Shown: positions 48,851 to 58,754, counted from the first letter of the stretch. The stretch is DNA of 64,000 nucleotides from Citrobacter sp. On2M (GCF_018035235.1 NZ_WPCV01000003.1:1-64000); one strand, 5' to 3'. The notes: generated from the letters alone by a model not told the origin. Made by a program: numbers and translations.

Positions 48851-49756
48851 TCAGACTGGTAAAATGCCCTGCGCGGTAAGTAGCGCGCGGACTTTATCTT
48901 TTGCTTCTTCTGATGCTTCAAGAATCGGTGGCAAGCAATACGTCTCTACAGGCAACCCGACACACTGCATGCTGTATTTGATCAGTGAGACAAACGGTGT
49001 TTCCAGGGCGTAAATAGCGGGCAGTTGTAGTAGTTTTTTATTCAGCGTCGCGGCGGTAGCCAGATCGCCTTCACGCCAGGCGCGGTAGATGCCGACGGAG
49101 AGTTCCGGAGCAAAGTTAGCGCTGGCGGTTATCGCACCGTCGCCGCCCAGCAGCATCGTATTCAGCAAATGGTCGTCATAACCGCAGAATACAGAAAACG
49201 ACGGGCGTATCGACTTAACTGTGTTGATCATCGTACGCAAGTGACCAACGCTGTCGATGGTGTCTTTGATGCCAACGATATTCTCGTTTTGCAGAGCCAG
49301 CCGTGTCACGGTCTCCGGGGTTAAGTCCTGACCCGTCAGATCCGGAAAGTTGTACAGGATCACCGGCAGAGTGACACTACGGGCGATCTGCTGGTAATAG
49401 TCGTCAAGATTGCGTGGTGCGACTTTCCAGTAGTAGGGGTTGATAGCGACGATACCATCAGCGCCGCAGGCTTGTGCATGCTGCGCAAGTTTCACCGCTT
49501 CGTCAGTGGAGGGCGAACCGACGCCAATCAATACCGGCACTCGCCCACCCACAACGGCCACGGCTTCTTCGGCGAGCGCCATGCGCTGGGCTGTATTCAT
49601 CTGGCTAAATTCACCACCGGTACCCAGGTAAAACAGTCCGTCGACCCCTTTATTAATCAGGAAGTCGGCAACTTCGCGCATTGCCGTTTTATCAAGGGTT
49701 CCGTCACGATGAAACGTGCTGGATACCGGTGGAATAATGCCGCGGAATTTTTTCAT
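48851..49756 (-). CDS. yjhH: 2-keto-3-deoxy-pentonate aldolase YjhH (DapA family)
   Basis: A 301-aa DHDPS/NAL-family aldolase starting MKKFRGIIPP at ATG 49756. The Schiff-base Lys lies in IVGIKDTID (about residue 164), with the Tyr of ILYNFPDLTG (about 136) and the GGEF phosphate/pyruvate loop. It splits 2-keto-3-deoxy-D-pentonate to pyruvate and glycolaldehyde. It is placed 4 bases behind yjhI and 10 before yjhG, one operon. Confidence 0.94.
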   Translation of the reverse strand: MKKFRGIIPPVSSTFHRDGTLDKTAMREVADFLINKGVDGLFYLGTGGEFSQMNTAQRMALAEEAVAVVGGRVPVLIGVGSPSTDEAVKLAQHAQACGADGIVAINPYYWKVAPRNLDDYYQQIARSVTLPVILYNFPDLTGQDLTPETVTRLALQNENIVGIKDTIDSVGHLRTMINTVKSIRPSFSVFCGYDDHLLNTMLLGGDGAITASANFAPELSVGIYRAWREGDLATAATLNKKLLQLPAIYALETPFVSLIKYSMQCVGLPVETYCLPPILEASEEAKDKVRALLTAQGILPV

Positions 49757-49760
49757 TACC

Positions 49761-50549
49761 TCAGTTTCCTTTTCGTAAATGCTCATTTTCGTTTCTGTAT
49801 CCCAGCCCATATGATATTTGCCCGGCGCATTTCCGGAGCAATTCCAGATAGCTGTCTATCTTATTTCCTGAATAAACCACTGGATCGCCAGAAAGAGAGA
49901 TTGCATAGTTAACCCTGTTATACATATTGAATACCGGCATACTTAAACATACCGCTCCATAGGTTGATTCTTCGTTGTCTATGGCCCATCCCCGAAGTCG
50001 TGTTTTTTGTAATTCTTCCAGAAACAACTTTTTATCGGTAAATGTGTTGTGCGTATGCGGGGTTAACGTGAGTGCCTCTAAAAAATAATCCAGTTCTTCT
50101 CGTGTCTTCCAGGCTAATAACGCCTTACCTAACGCAGTAATATGCAATTCAAGTTTTTTACCAATCCAGCTTTTGCTCGTCGGTACCGAGTCCGGACTTT
50201 CGACCTTGTCGAGATAGATAGCTGAAATGCTCTCCATCGCCCCAAGATGACAAACCAGTCCACTTTTCAGCGACAACTCCTGCATTGGCCGCTTAGTCAC
50301 CTCAAATATATTTTGACGGTGTAACGCCTGACAACCCAACTCGTAGTTTTTTATTCCCAGTGAATAGTAGCCGTTTTTGTTTTTAATTAAGAAACCGCAT
50401 TCCACCATTACATTTAATAAATTAAGCAGGCTGCTTTTTGGATACTGGAATTTATTTAATAACTCCATATAACTGGCCATGCCAACCCATGCAATGTGGG
50501 TTAATATTTTTTCGGCACGGACTAATGAATTACATCCTTTGCGAACCAT
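49761..50549 (-). CDS. yjhI: IclR-family transcriptional regulator YjhI
   Basis: A 262-aa IclR-type regulator: N-terminal winged HTH ([10 protein letters not shown] ... [15 protein letters not shown], residues 12-65) and a C-terminal ligand domain (about 85-250). It is the first gene of the set and probably autoregulates it in response to an aldonate or keto-acid. The sequence and length match E. coli YjhI. Confidence 0.92.
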   Translation of the reverse strand: MVRKGCNSLVRAEKILTHIAWVGMASYMELLNKFQYPKSSLLNLLNVMVECGFLIKNKNGYYSLGIKNYELGCQALHRQNIFEVTKRPMQELSLKSGLVCHLGAMESISAIYLDKVESPDSVPTSKSWIGKKLELHITALGKALLAWKTREELDYFLEALTLTPHTHNTFTDKKLFLEELQKTRLRGWAIDNEESTYGAVCLSMPVFNMYNRVNYAISLSGDPVVYSGNKIDSYLELLRKCAGQISYGLGYRNENEHLRKGN

Positions 50550-50851
50550 AATGGCTCCTCCTTGCTCATGGAATAAATGGTATCGACATTACATAATGGA
50601 AAATATGCTTTGTTCAGCATGCTGAACCGTAATGGAGTGATTAAATGTGATCTTGTACGCAGTTTGAATAATGAATCCAGTACAGTCACATTTAGTAAAT
50701 GAGAATAAAAAGTAGATGGAGTGTTCTTGCAACATAGTTGAGTGTGGATCGCGTATAGGACTTCTTTATTCTTTCGAGTGCATCGTCAATATTTTTCAAC
50801 GGGTGCCATTGAGCATTTTTGCTTGAAATCCCTCTCGAACGAACCTGCTTA
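50550..50851. promoter_or_regulatory. Promoter region of yjhIHGF
   Basis: About 300 AT-rich bases between sgcR and yjhI, both on the minus strand. It should contain the yjhI promoter and the end of the sgc transcript. TTCAGCATGCTGAA near 50613 is a perfect 14-bp palindrome and a possible YjhI operator. Confidence 0.45.
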
Positions 50852-51634
50852 TCATTTTATTGAATGAGGCAAAAACAACTGACATCCGGCTCGCTGATAA
50901 CGCCGTGCAATAGTCTCAGGTAACCCGCTGTCACTGATGATCGTTTTAATACATGAGAGTGTTGCTACAGCATGCGGCTCAACGGCATCAAATTTAGAGT
51001 GATCGGCCAGGAGAATAACTTCACGCGAGCGTTGAATAATCCGTGTTTTCACCCCGACTTCAAACATGGTGGCATTGGTGATACCCGTCTCCAGCGACAG
51101 CGCATCGCAGGAGATATACGCACGTTCTACGGAAAAGGCATTGATCATCTCCAGCGCCAGACTCTCTCCTACCGAAAAATAACCCGGGCGAATCAGTCCA
51201 CCGATAATGTAGCTTTCCACATGGGGAAAACAGCCCAGCTCATTGGCGATTTTAATGTCGTTGCAGATGACCTTTACCCGCGCATCGGCCAGGCATTTCG
51301 CCAGTTCGAGGCAGGTTGAGCCGGAGTCGAGAAAAAAGCAGTCGCCATCTTTGATCATTGTTCGGGCAAGGGCGGCTATTTCTCTCTTCGCCACAGATTG
51401 CAATGTGCGTTTCACATCGAAGACGTACTCTTTGTCGTCGGTACTGTCGTCGAAGTCGAGACAACCGTGACCGCGGATCATGCCCGGGTACTGGTTGGCA
51501 ATATACTGAAAATCACGGCGAACAGTCGCTTCCGCATAGCCAAAAAGTTCCATGGCCTGCTGTGTGGAGAGGTGACGATGTTGCCACAGGTAATGCAGCA
51601 TCTGTTTGATACGGTCAGGTCTCTGTTGGCTCAT
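50852..51634 (-). CDS. sgcR: DeoR-family transcriptional regulator SgcR
   Basis: A 260-aa DeoR-type repressor, start MSQQRPDRIKQ at ATG 51634. The HTH (STQQAMELFGYAEATVRRDF, residues 23-42) and the sugar-phosphate domain with DGDCFFLDSGSTCLELAKCL are clear. It is the last gene of the sgc operon and presumably represses it. Nearly identical to E. coli SgcR. Confidence 0.93.
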   Translation of the reverse strand: MSQQRPDRIKQMLHYLWQHRHLSTQQAMELFGYAEATVRRDFQYIANQYPGMIRGHGCLDFDDSTDDKEYVFDVKRTLQSVAKREIAALARTMIKDGDCFFLDSGSTCLELAKCLADARVKVICNDIKIANELGCFPHVESYIIGGLIRPGYFSVGESLALEMINAFSVERAYISCDALSLETGITNATMFEVGVKTRIIQRSREVILLADHSKFDAVEPHAVATLSCIKTIISDSGLPETIARRYQRAGCQLFLPHSIK

Positions 51635-51650
51635 CAGAAACAATCTCCTC

Positions 51651-52283
51651 TTACAGGGGGGCGAATTGGGCTAAGGTCGCGCGATAGTCAGATGAAGAGA
51701 ACAGGGCGCGCCCAATCACCATATGTTGCGCCCCAACTGCTGCCAGTTGCTGTGCCGCCGCCAGCGTAATTCCACCGTCGGCCCAGCACTCGGTTTCAGG
51801 AAAAGCCGTGCGTACTTTTTGGATTTTCTCGCACATGGAGGGAATAAACCGCTGTCCCTGCCCATCGGGCTCACTGGTCATCACCATCACCCCGTCCAGT
51901 TCAGACGCCAGATATCGCCAGGCGTCGATCGGGGTTGCCGGATTAAATGCCAGCCCGGCTCGTGCGCCGGTATGGCGGATCTCTGCTAATGTTTCCGAGG
52001 GATAGTCCAGCGTTTCCGCATGAACGAAGATCCACGCGGGTCTGATTTCAGCCAGCGCGTTAAACCAGAACTGTGGCCGGGCAACCATAAAATGAAAGGA
52101 AAGTGGATGAGGCGTCTGTCTGGCAACGGCCTGCACCGTTTTCATCCCAAACGTAATGTTGTTAATGAAGCTGCTGTCCTCAATATCCAGATGCAGGGAC
52201 CCAAAATCCAGGTTGTCTAATGCCGTTAACTCGCGACCATAGTGCAGAGGATTTGCGCTGGCGAGAGAAGGGTGCAGGATCAT
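51651..52283 (-). CDS. sgcE: Ribulose-phosphate 3-epimerase-like protein SgcE
   Basis: A 210-aa TIM-barrel protein starting MILHPSLASA at ATG 52283. It has the epimerase His/Asp pair in LHLDIEDSSF, but the family MDGHFVPN reads EDSSFINN, so its substrate differs from ribulose 5-phosphate; a C-terminal Asp is in CWADGGIT. A second member of this family, lsrE, lies 4.5 kb away. Function in the sgc pathway unproven. Confidence 0.9.
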   Translation of the reverse strand: MILHPSLASANPLHYGRELTALDNLDFGSLHLDIEDSSFINNITFGMKTVQAVARQTPHPLSFHFMVARPQFWFNALAEIRPAWIFVHAETLDYPSETLAEIRHTGARAGLAFNPATPIDAWRYLASELDGVMVMTSEPDGQGQRFIPSMCEKIQKVRTAFPETECWADGGITLAAAQQLAAVGAQHMVIGRALFSSSDYRATLAQFAPL

Positions 52284-52294
52284 AAGCGCCTCCG

Positions 52295-52726
52295 TTAACC
52301 TGATACCAGCGCAAAAAGTGCATCGTCGGTGCTGGCATTTCGCACTGCCGCTAACCATTGTGGCGAATCAATAAACTGGCTGATGCGCTGAATGGTCAAA
52401 ATATGTGCGTTGGCATCCGTGGCACTGACGCAGAGAAGCAACCAGACGGGGTCGCACTCTTCGTTACCAAAGGCGACCGGAGTGCGTAGCGTGGTGATGC
52501 TGACCTGATTATAGTTTGCGCCTTGCTCTGGTCGGGCGTGAGGCAACGCAACGCCCGGGGCTATCAAATAATAAGGCCCCCAGTTAAGGGTATTTTCGAT
52601 GATCCCATCAACGTAGCATGGCTGCGCGGCACCATAGGCTACCAGCGGGCGGGCGGCGATTTCTACGGCCTGACGCCAGTCTGTGGCTTCAAGTTGTGAC
52701 TGTACCCATTTAATATCGTTAATCAT
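52295..52726 (-). CDS. sgcA: PTS EIIA component SgcA (fructose/galactitol type)
   Basis: A 143-aa EIIA protein with the phosphorylated His in GVALPHARPEQGA (about residue 63). It passes phosphate from HPr to SgcB. Part of the sgc operon between sgcE and sgcQ. Confidence 0.92.
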   Translation of the reverse strand: MINDIKWVQSQLEATDWRQAVEIAARPLVAYGAAQPCYVDGIIENTLNWGPYYLIAPGVALPHARPEQGANYNQVSITTLRTPVAFGNEECDPVWLLLCVSATDANAHILTIQRISQFIDSPQWLAAVRNASTDDALFALVSG

Positions 52727-52856
52727 CCGTCGTTGACTCCATGCCGATTCGGGTTACTCTGGTAGCGATCCCCGTCGATACTTTTGACGAAGGCGGCAGG
52801 GATCGCAGAAGGGTTATTGCTCTCTGCCGGGGATAAGCGCTCTGCTTATCCCCATC

Positions 52857-53663
52857 TTATCGGCGTATATGATGCACTTTCTCCATAAACTGACTGACTC
52901 GCGCCTGGTCAACGAAATTGGCAAAAACGCCGTCCTTTTTAAAGGTGGTTGCGGTCACACAGCCATCGGCGATACTGAGTTGTTCCTCCACGTTTTCCAG
53001 GCAGACGCCCGTGTTGGCCAACACGACGGTGTCAGGCACCGTTTCTTTGACCCGTTTTAACAGCGCGCTGTCGGTACGTGCCCCGGCGGTCAGGCCTGAA
53101 ACGCAGAGCGCATCGGGATGGTTGTTAAATACCGTCGATTTAGCAATGGAACAGATATCGCGATTGCCCAGATAGACGGCAGCTTCAGGGACGATATTGA
53201 ATAACGTTTTCACTCCGCCTGCGCCAATGCGGTGCTGATGGCGAATGGTTTCACCGACGTTAGTGTCCCAAACGCCAAAGTCGCTGGCATAGGCTCCGGT
53301 AAAGATCTCGCGGATAAACTTAGCGCCGGTAGCCATCGCCAGGTCGAATGAGGCGACCGGATCCCACAGTACATTCACGCCAAATGGGATGCGGATATCG
53401 TTCATCAATTGCCCGATGATTCGTGCCATTGCCGCAGTCGTTTCCGGACGCACCTTCGTGAGATAGGGAAGACTAAATTCGTTGGAGAACATGACTGCAT
53501 CTACCCCACCATTTTGCAGCGCCATCAGATCGTCCCAGGCTCTGTCGATAACCCAATTCATCCCCAGTTGCGCATCAAAACTCGGGTCGCCGGGCAATGC
53601 ACGTAGATGGCACATGGCGATGACCGCTTTTTCCGTCCCAATAACCTCTTTCAGCCAACTCAT
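52857..53663 (-). CDS. sgcQ: BtpA-family TIM-barrel protein SgcQ
   Basis: A 268-aa protein of the BtpA/SgcQ family (GTEKAVIAMCHLRALPGDPS near the start; GVNVLWDPVASF; VCLENVEEQL). The family is a phosphosugar-type TIM barrel of uncertain activity; the cyanobacterial BtpA relative affects photosystem I. Placed between PTS genes, it probably acts on the phosphorylated sugar. 130 bases separate it from sgcA. Confidence 0.9.
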   Translation of the reverse strand: MSWLKEVIGTEKAVIAMCHLRALPGDPSFDAQLGMNWVIDRAWDDLMALQNGGVDAVMFSNEFSLPYLTKVRPETTAAMARIIGQLMNDIRIPFGVNVLWDPVASFDLAMATGAKFIREIFTGAYASDFGVWDTNVGETIRHQHRIGAGGVKTLFNIVPEAAVYLGNRDICSIAKSTVFNNHPDALCVSGLTAGARTDSALLKRVKETVPDTVVLANTGVCLENVEEQLSIADGCVTATTFKKDGVFANFVDQARVSQFMEKVHHIRR

Positions 53664-53675
53664 TGAAAGTACTCC

Positions 53676-54989
53676 TTATTCCGATAATTCACGTTTACGT
53701 AAGAACAGAACGACGCTGGCGACAATACCGACCGCCACGACAACGCCAATAATGCCAAGCGACATCAGTTCAGAAATCGACCAACCGAACATATTGCCCA
53801 CGGACAACGCTGAGATTTGCGCACTTTCACCGGCAAAACTGAAACCGCCTTTGAGCGCCATTTCGGTGAAGTAAGGCGCGAACTGGGTGGCGATCAGCAG
53901 GACGGTAATCATCACGATGATCCCGCTTATCAACGTCCTGATCAGGTCTCCGCGGTGGATAACCGTAGCCATACAGATAAAGAACGGCGCTACCGGCAGG
54001 TCTGCGAGGGGTAATACTTTGTTGCCCGGTAAAATGCTGGCCAGAATTAACATAATGGGAATCAGTAGTAGGCCAACGGCAATGGTGGTTGGATGGCCCA
54101 GCGTCACCGCGGTATCCAGACCGATATACACTTCACGTCCTTTGAAATACTTCTGGAAGAATTTTCTTGCGCCGTCGGAGATGGGCATTAAGCCCTCAAC
54201 AATCAGGCGGATCATGCGTGGGAACAGCACCATGATTGCCGCAACGGTAATCATCAGACTGGCGCAACCTTTAAAGCCTTCGCCAGCTGCCAGGCCAAAA
54301 ATCAGACCGAGCACTACGCCGATGATCACCGGATCGCCGACCATGCCGTAGCGTTTCTGGATCTCCTGAGCATCGATATTGCGTCCCTTCATGAAAGGGA
54401 TTTTTTCATAGATAGCATCAAGTAGAACGAAAAGCGGTACTGAACTGGAACCGTAGCCTTGCGGTATCGAAATACCTTCCAGCCCGACGATGTTCTGTAC
54501 CCGTTTTGCCGTCCAGTCGGCCATTTTTAACGATAGCGCCGCATGGCAGATTGCCCCCAACACACCATAAATCAGGCTACCGGTCATAAGCTGGACCACC
54601 GTACCCGTAATGGCGTAGTGCCAGTAATTGTAAATATCGACGTTCATCGTTTTGGTCAGACGGGTGACCAGCATGGCGACATTGAGAAGAAAAATAACCG
54701 GGATAATCATGGCGCCAATGGCAGTCGCATAACCAACGCCGGAGGCGGGGCCTGCACCAACGTCAAAGACATGCAGGGTCAGGCCGAAGCGTTCAATCAT
54801 CACTTTAATAGGGGGACTGAGGCTGTCGATCGCCATGACGATCACCAGTCCCATACCGACAAAACCGATCCCGACCGTTACCCCTGCCTTAATCGCTTGC
54901 AGCCAGGGGATGCGGAAGATAAGGCCAATCACGATCATGATGATAGGGACGAAAACGGTACCGCCGAGAGACAGGATGTAATCAAACAT
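53676..54989 (-). CDS. sgcC: PTS EIIC component SgcC (galactitol family)
   Basis: A 437-aa membrane permease subunit of the galactitol-type PTS with about ten hydrophobic segments. The sequence follows GatC and SgcC (GVTVGIGFVGMGLVI; GVGYATAIGAMIIPV). It carries the sugar through the membrane while SgcB phosphorylates it. Substrate unknown, though galactitol-family EIICs mostly take polyols and pentitols. Confidence 0.93.
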   Translation of the reverse strand: MFDYILSLGGTVFVPIIMIVIGLIFRIPWLQAIKAGVTVGIGFVGMGLVIVMAIDSLSPPIKVMIERFGLTLHVFDVGAGPASGVGYATAIGAMIIPVIFLLNVAMLVTRLTKTMNVDIYNYWHYAITGTVVQLMTGSLIYGVLGAICHAALSLKMADWTAKRVQNIVGLEGISIPQGYGSSSVPLFVLLDAIYEKIPFMKGRNIDAQEIQKRYGMVGDPVIIGVVLGLIFGLAAGEGFKGCASLMITVAAIMVLFPRMIRLIVEGLMPISDGARKFFQKYFKGREVYIGLDTAVTLGHPTTIAVGLLLIPIMLILASILPGNKVLPLADLPVAPFFICMATVIHRGDLIRTLISGIIVMITVLLIATQFAPYFTEMALKGGFSFAGESAQISALSVGNMFGWSISELMSLGIIGVVVAVGIVASVVLFLRKRELSE

Positions 54990-55000
54990 AATGCCTCCTT

Positions 55001-55279
55001 TTATTGGGTTAACAGAGCCTTGATTTGTTGTTTTAACGCGTCGTCGTTGATCCCTGTGAGCAGGGCGGCGCCATTAAGCGTAGGGATGCCGTAATCACTG
55101 TTGGTTCGCATGGAGGTAACAATAAGGTCCATACCGTTACAGTTAAGAGGGATCTCATTCAGACAGCATTGGGCGGTAGTGGCTGCAATGCCCTGTTCAG
55201 TCAGGAACTCTTGCAGCTTGTGTGCAATCATGGTTGAAGTCGACATGCCGGTACCGCATGCCACAAGGATCTTTTTCAT
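55001..55279 (-). CDS. sgcB: PTS EIIB component SgcB (galactitol family)
   Basis: A 92-aa EIIB with the phosphorylated Cys in ILVACGTGMSTSTM (residue 9). It receives phosphate from SgcA and gives it to the sugar bound in SgcC. It overlaps sgcX by four bases (ATGA-type junction). Confidence 0.93.
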   Translation of the reverse strand: MKKILVACGTGMSTSTMIAHKLQEFLTEQGIAATTAQCCLNEIPLNCNGMDLIVTSMRTNSDYGIPTLNGAALLTGINDDALKQQIKALLTQ

Positions 55280-56397
55280 AATGGATGTGCCTCTTGTGTA
55301 GCGCCTGAATCAGGCTCAATGGGGAAATGTGCTGCTGGCATACCTGCCAGAGCAGTCAATAAGCGGATGCAGTCAGTCAAATCACGCAGGCTGGCAACCT
55401 CCGCCGGAGAATGGGTATAGCGACAAGGAATAGAGAGACTGGCGCAGGGAATACCATCCTGCTCAACCTGGATATAACCGGTTTCTGTTATCACGCCGGG
55501 AGCCACTTCTCGCTGCACCGGAATGTTGTGTTCAAGAGCCGTCTGTTCCAACATCCGTATCAGGCGAGGAGGCGTGATTAATCCTGCCAGCGTTCCCCGA
55601 CCATGGTAGTTCAGGCAGGTGATCCCAACGCCCTGATTAATCCTGACTTCGGAATAATCGTGTAAATCAGGGGTATCACACGATGGCGTGATATCAATAC
55701 CAATCGCCAGATCTGGTTTTACACGGCGTAATACGGGAACAATGCCACGGATATTAAATTCTTCCTGTACCGAAGCCACCAGATAAACAGCGATATCAAG
55801 CTCCGTAGTACTGATAGCATCCGCTACACCGAGCAGCGCAGTACAGCCCAGACGATCGTCAAGCGCTTTACTGCACACCAGATCGTTTGCCAGGAGTTGG
55901 GGCGGGTTATACAGAGTGACAGGCGTACCGACCTGAATGCCCATCCGTAAGGCGTCGTCTTTGTCTTTGGCGCCAATATCAATCCACAATTTATCGACGG
56001 AAGGTGACTGCGTGCGCTCGTCGCCTTTGGCAAAGTGGTATGACTTAATCCCGATACATCCCATCACCGGCCCATTGTCCCCGGCGAGGGTGACGACGGA
56101 ACCAGCCATAGTGACTTGCGCAGGACCGCCTACGCGTTCAAAACGTAAAAATCCAGACGACTCTATTTTGCGCACCATAAAACCGACTTCATCCATATGC
56201 GCAAAAATCATCAGTCTCAGTGCATCAGGTTTATCACTACCGTAGCGTGCGACGACATTCCCAAGCCTGTCTCCCCAGACCTCTTTTGCATGACGCCTGA
56301 ATTCGCGCAGCATGACATCAGCGACTGCGTTTTCGTGTCCTGAGATCGCATTATGCTGCAAAAGCGAGAACAGGGTTTCCTGAACAGAAAATGACAT
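55276..56397 (-). CDS. sgcX: M42-family aminopeptidase-like protein SgcX
   Basis: A 373-aa protein of the M42 peptidase/FrvX family, start MSFSVQETLF at ATG 56397. Metal ligands are visible: FAHMDEVGFMV (His/Asp), KALDDRLG (Asp), SVQEEFNIRG (Glu pair), IDITPSCD (Asp), PCRYTHSPAE (His). Called an endoglucanase in old annotations, but the motifs are those of tetrahedral aminopeptidases. It is the first gene of the sgc operon. Its role in sugar use is not clear. Confidence 0.9.
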   Translation of the reverse strand: MSFSVQETLFSLLQHNAISGHENAVADVMLREFRRHAKEVWGDRLGNVVARYGSDKPDALRLMIFAHMDEVGFMVRKIESSGFLRFERVGGPAQVTMAGSVVTLAGDNGPVMGCIGIKSYHFAKGDERTQSPSVDKLWIDIGAKDKDDALRMGIQVGTPVTLYNPPQLLANDLVCSKALDDRLGCTALLGVADAISTTELDIAVYLVASVQEEFNIRGIVPVLRRVKPDLAIGIDITPSCDTPDLHDYSEVRINQGVGITCLNYHGRGTLAGLITPPRLIRMLEQTALEHNIPVQREVAPGVITETGYIQVEQDGIPCASLSIPCRYTHSPAEVASLRDLTDCIRLLTALAGMPAAHFPIEPDSGATQEAHPL

Positions 56398-56755
56398 AGC
56401 TATCTCCGTAGAACGTAAAACAATCACTCGTTGAGCGTTTTATAGGCGCTCACTGGTCGAATAATTGTGAGAACGCTCACGTGAAAACGCGCAAAGCTGC
56501 ACAAATAAAAAATAATGTGAACCGGGTGGAATAAAAACGCTCAACGTTTGTGAAAGTTACGGGCTGGAGAGACCAGTATTTATGCTTGAAATAATGAGGA
56601 TGAATAAAACGCGGTAACTGTTATCGCCCACTTTGTTGCAGGACGCTCCCTCTTTATGCCTGTGTATATCCAGGTTTTCTACCAAGGGAGCGTAGAACTT
56701 AATGGCATGTGGTAAATCGTTAGTATCCTGGTGATAAAAGAAAATATAGCAGTAC
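56398..56755 (-). promoter_or_regulatory. Control region upstream of the sgc operon
   Basis: Contains a CRP-like site and three copies of the octamer AACGCTCA (one inverted, at 56432-56439; then 56472-56479 and 56536-56543). No gene is visible. Transcription of sgcX starts here, and the end of lsrE lies at 56756. Confidence 0.6.
56466..56481 (-). promoter_or_regulatory. CRP-like site of the sgc operon
   Basis: TGTGAGAACGCTCACG matches TGTGA-N6-TCACA except for the last base. It lies about 70-85 bases upstream of sgcX, suitable for a class I CRP promoter, and overlaps one AACGCTCA copy. Confidence 0.7.
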
Positions 56756-57499
56756 TTATTGCGCTGAATGAATTGTAGCGAGCCAGTGAGAGATATTGTC
56801 CGTCAGAGCATCGTTCCTGAAGAGTGCGCTGCCGGATACTACACGATCCACTCCGCTGGCGATGATCTCTGGAAGTTCTTCCAGGTTTAGCGAACCATCA
56901 ACTGCCAGCAGAATGGCGTCTCGCTTGCCGGCTGCATTGAGTAATGCGACAACCTGCGCGATGCGTCTCAGTAACGCTGACTTGCTGAGTTTGCTACCGT
57001 AGCCGGGATTTACCGCCAGAATTTGTATTATTTCAACGTCTTCAATGACCGGTAGAATATATTCCAGTGGTGTTGCAGGGCACAGGCTAATCCCTCGCAA
57101 AAGCGGCATAGTGCCACCGGAAACTTCAGCATTTTGCTCACCAAGCCAATGAAGCATATGGTGTAGATGCGGCGTGTTTTCCACCTGCAACGTGACGCAG
57201 TGTGCTCCTGCCTTTACGCTTGCCTGCACAACGGGCCAGGGATTATCCACCATAAGGTGGACATCCTTAATCATCTGCTGTGGCAACTGTGCGATAGCCC
57301 AGGGGCCAACGGTGAACTGAGGGCAAAAATGTCCGTCCATCAGATCCAGGTGAATAACGGGTTGTTCAAGCGCGCGAAGATTTTGCTGATACTCCCCGAG
57401 TTTGAGCCACTGACCGGCAAGAATGCCGATGCTTAACGGGTAGTGCTTCATTAACGATACGCACTCTGTGCGATTCAAACCGGAAAAGGAACGGTTCAT
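56756..57499 (-). CDS. lsrE: Ribulose-phosphate 3-epimerase-like protein LsrE
   Basis: A 247-aa RPE-family TIM barrel, last gene of the lsr operon. Active-site residues are kept: VIHLDLMDGHFCPQ (His, Asp), KDVHLMVDNP (His) and LAVDGSLN (Asp). Start MNRSFSGLNR at ATG 57499, matching the Salmonella protein in length class. LsrE exists in Salmonella but not in E. coli, which is a phylogenetic hint. Its role in AI-2 breakdown is unproven. Confidence 0.9.
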   Translation of the reverse strand: MNRSFSGLNRTECVSLMKHYPLSIGILAGQWLKLGEYQQNLRALEQPVIHLDLMDGHFCPQFTVGPWAIAQLPQQMIKDVHLMVDNPWPVVQASVKAGAHCVTLQVENTPHLHHMLHWLGEQNAEVSGGTMPLLRGISLCPATPLEYILPVIEDVEIIQILAVNPGYGSKLSKSALLRRIAQVVALLNAAGKRDAILLAVDGSLNLEELPEIIASGVDRVVSGSALFRNDALTDNISHWLATIHSAQ

Positions 57500-57509
57500 T
57501 TTTAGATCC

Positions 57510-57800
57510 TTATGGCATCAATCCATTGAAGACGCGTTTTTTTCGTGGGCAGCTCATCAGTGATTCCAGTTTTTCCACACAGGCAAGGTAGTGGGGTGTA
57601 GTTTTATGGAACGCAACGGCGGCTTCATCCTTATAGGCTTCATAAATATAAAAGCGGCTCTCAACTTCCGGATCCTGCAACACATCGAAGCGGAGATTCC
57701 CCTCTTCACGCACCGACCCCAAATGATTGAGGCGAAATACCTCGATAAACTCGTCGACTTTATCTTCGTGGACGTTAATTTCCACCAGAGTGACATGCAT
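57510..57800 (-). CDS. lsrG: (4S)-4-hydroxy-5-phosphonooxypentane-2,3-dione isomerase LsrG
   Basis: A 96-aa ABM-fold enzyme, start [13 protein letters not shown] at ATG 57800 behind AAGGAGAAAAG. It isomerises phospho-AI-2 to 3-hydroxy-2,4-pentanedione 5-phosphate, which LsrF then cleaves. The length matches E. coli LsrG (96 aa). It follows lsrF by 50 bases. Confidence 0.94.
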   Translation of the reverse strand: MHVTLVEINVHEDKVDEFIEVFRLNHLGSVREEGNLRFDVLQDPEVESRFYIYEAYKDEAAVAFHKTTPHYLACVEKLESLMSCPRKKRVFNGLMP

Positions 57801-57850
57801 ACTTTTCTCCTTAAAACGCATGGGCCCACCAGGGCAGGCCCATACCCTTT

Positions 57851-58726
57851 TTAGTTTTTTTCGCTCAGATAGAGTTCGTACGCGCGTTCAGCGGTTTCAT
57901 TACGATGCACCACCGCGTGGACGGCCTTCATCATGGCGACTGGGTGCTCGGACTGGAAGATGTTACGCCCCATATCGACGCCGGATGCGCCCTGATCGAT
58001 GGCCTGCCAGCACATCTCAAGCGCTTCACGTTCAGGTAATTTTTTACCACCCGCGATAACAATCGGAACCGGACAACCCGCGGCGATGCGCTCAAAACCT
58101 TTATCGACATAGTAGGTCTTGATGATCTGCGCCCCCATCTCTGCGGCGATACGGGTAGCGAGTGAGAAGTAGCGCTGATCGCGAACCATGTCTTTCCCCA
58201 CGCCGGTCACCGCCATTGTTGGCATGCCGACTTTAATGCCGGCATCGATCAACTGAATGATATTTTTGATCGACTGATGTTCATACTCACTGCCGATATA
58301 CACCTGTGCCGCTACGGCGCAACTGTTGAGACGAACGGCATCATCCATGGAGAGCGCGACCGCCTCGTTGCTTAACTCGGTGAGAATTGAGTTAGCGCCT
58401 GAGGCGCGCAGGACTACCGGTTTGTTGGTGGCGGGGGGGACCACACTGCGCAGGATGCCGCGTGTGCACATCAGTACATCAGCGAGAGAGAACAGGGGAG
58501 CGATATTGATATCAATACGCTCCAGTCCTGTTGTTGGTCCCTGAAAATAGCCATGGTCAAACGCGAGCATAACCGTTCTTCCGGTCTCAGGATTAAAAAT
58601 GCGCGACAGTCGGGACTGCATCCCCCAGTCAAGTGCGCCGCATCCCTTAAGTGTGAACGGGGTATTGCGTTGCGGCGTATCGGTATGGAAATCCTTACCA
58701 TCTTTGATGTCATCTAAATCAGCCAT
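57851..58726 (-). CDS. lsrF: 3-hydroxy-2,4-pentanedione 5-phosphate thiolase LsrF
   Basis: A 291-aa class I aldolase-fold enzyme (DeoC/FbaB group). The catalytic Lys lies in [15 protein letters not shown] (about residue 203), and the [10 protein letters not shown] and GGKKLPE regions are typical. It transfers the acetyl group of the phospho-AI-2 product to CoA, giving DHAP and acetyl-CoA. Strongly similar to E. coli LsrF. Confidence 0.95.
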   Translation of the reverse strand: MADLDDIKDGKDFHTDTPQRNTPFTLKGCGALDWGMQSRLSRIFNPETGRTVMLAFDHGYFQGPTTGLERIDINIAPLFSLADVLMCTRGILRSVVPPATNKPVVLRASGANSILTELSNEAVALSMDDAVRLNSCAVAAQVYIGSEYEHQSIKNIIQLIDAGIKVGMPTMAVTGVGKDMVRDQRYFSLATRIAAEMGAQIIKTYYVDKGFERIAAGCPVPIVIAGGKKLPEREALEMCWQAIDQGASGVDMGRNIFQSEHPVAMMKAVHAVVHRNETAERAYELYLSEKN

Positions 58727-58754
58727 TTTTTACTCCACGGTTACGGAATGAAAA

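Noticed and set aside
55276..56397. SgcX as an endoglucanase
   Set aside because: The visible metal ligands and order of motifs are those of M42 aminopeptidases; no glycosidase motif is present.
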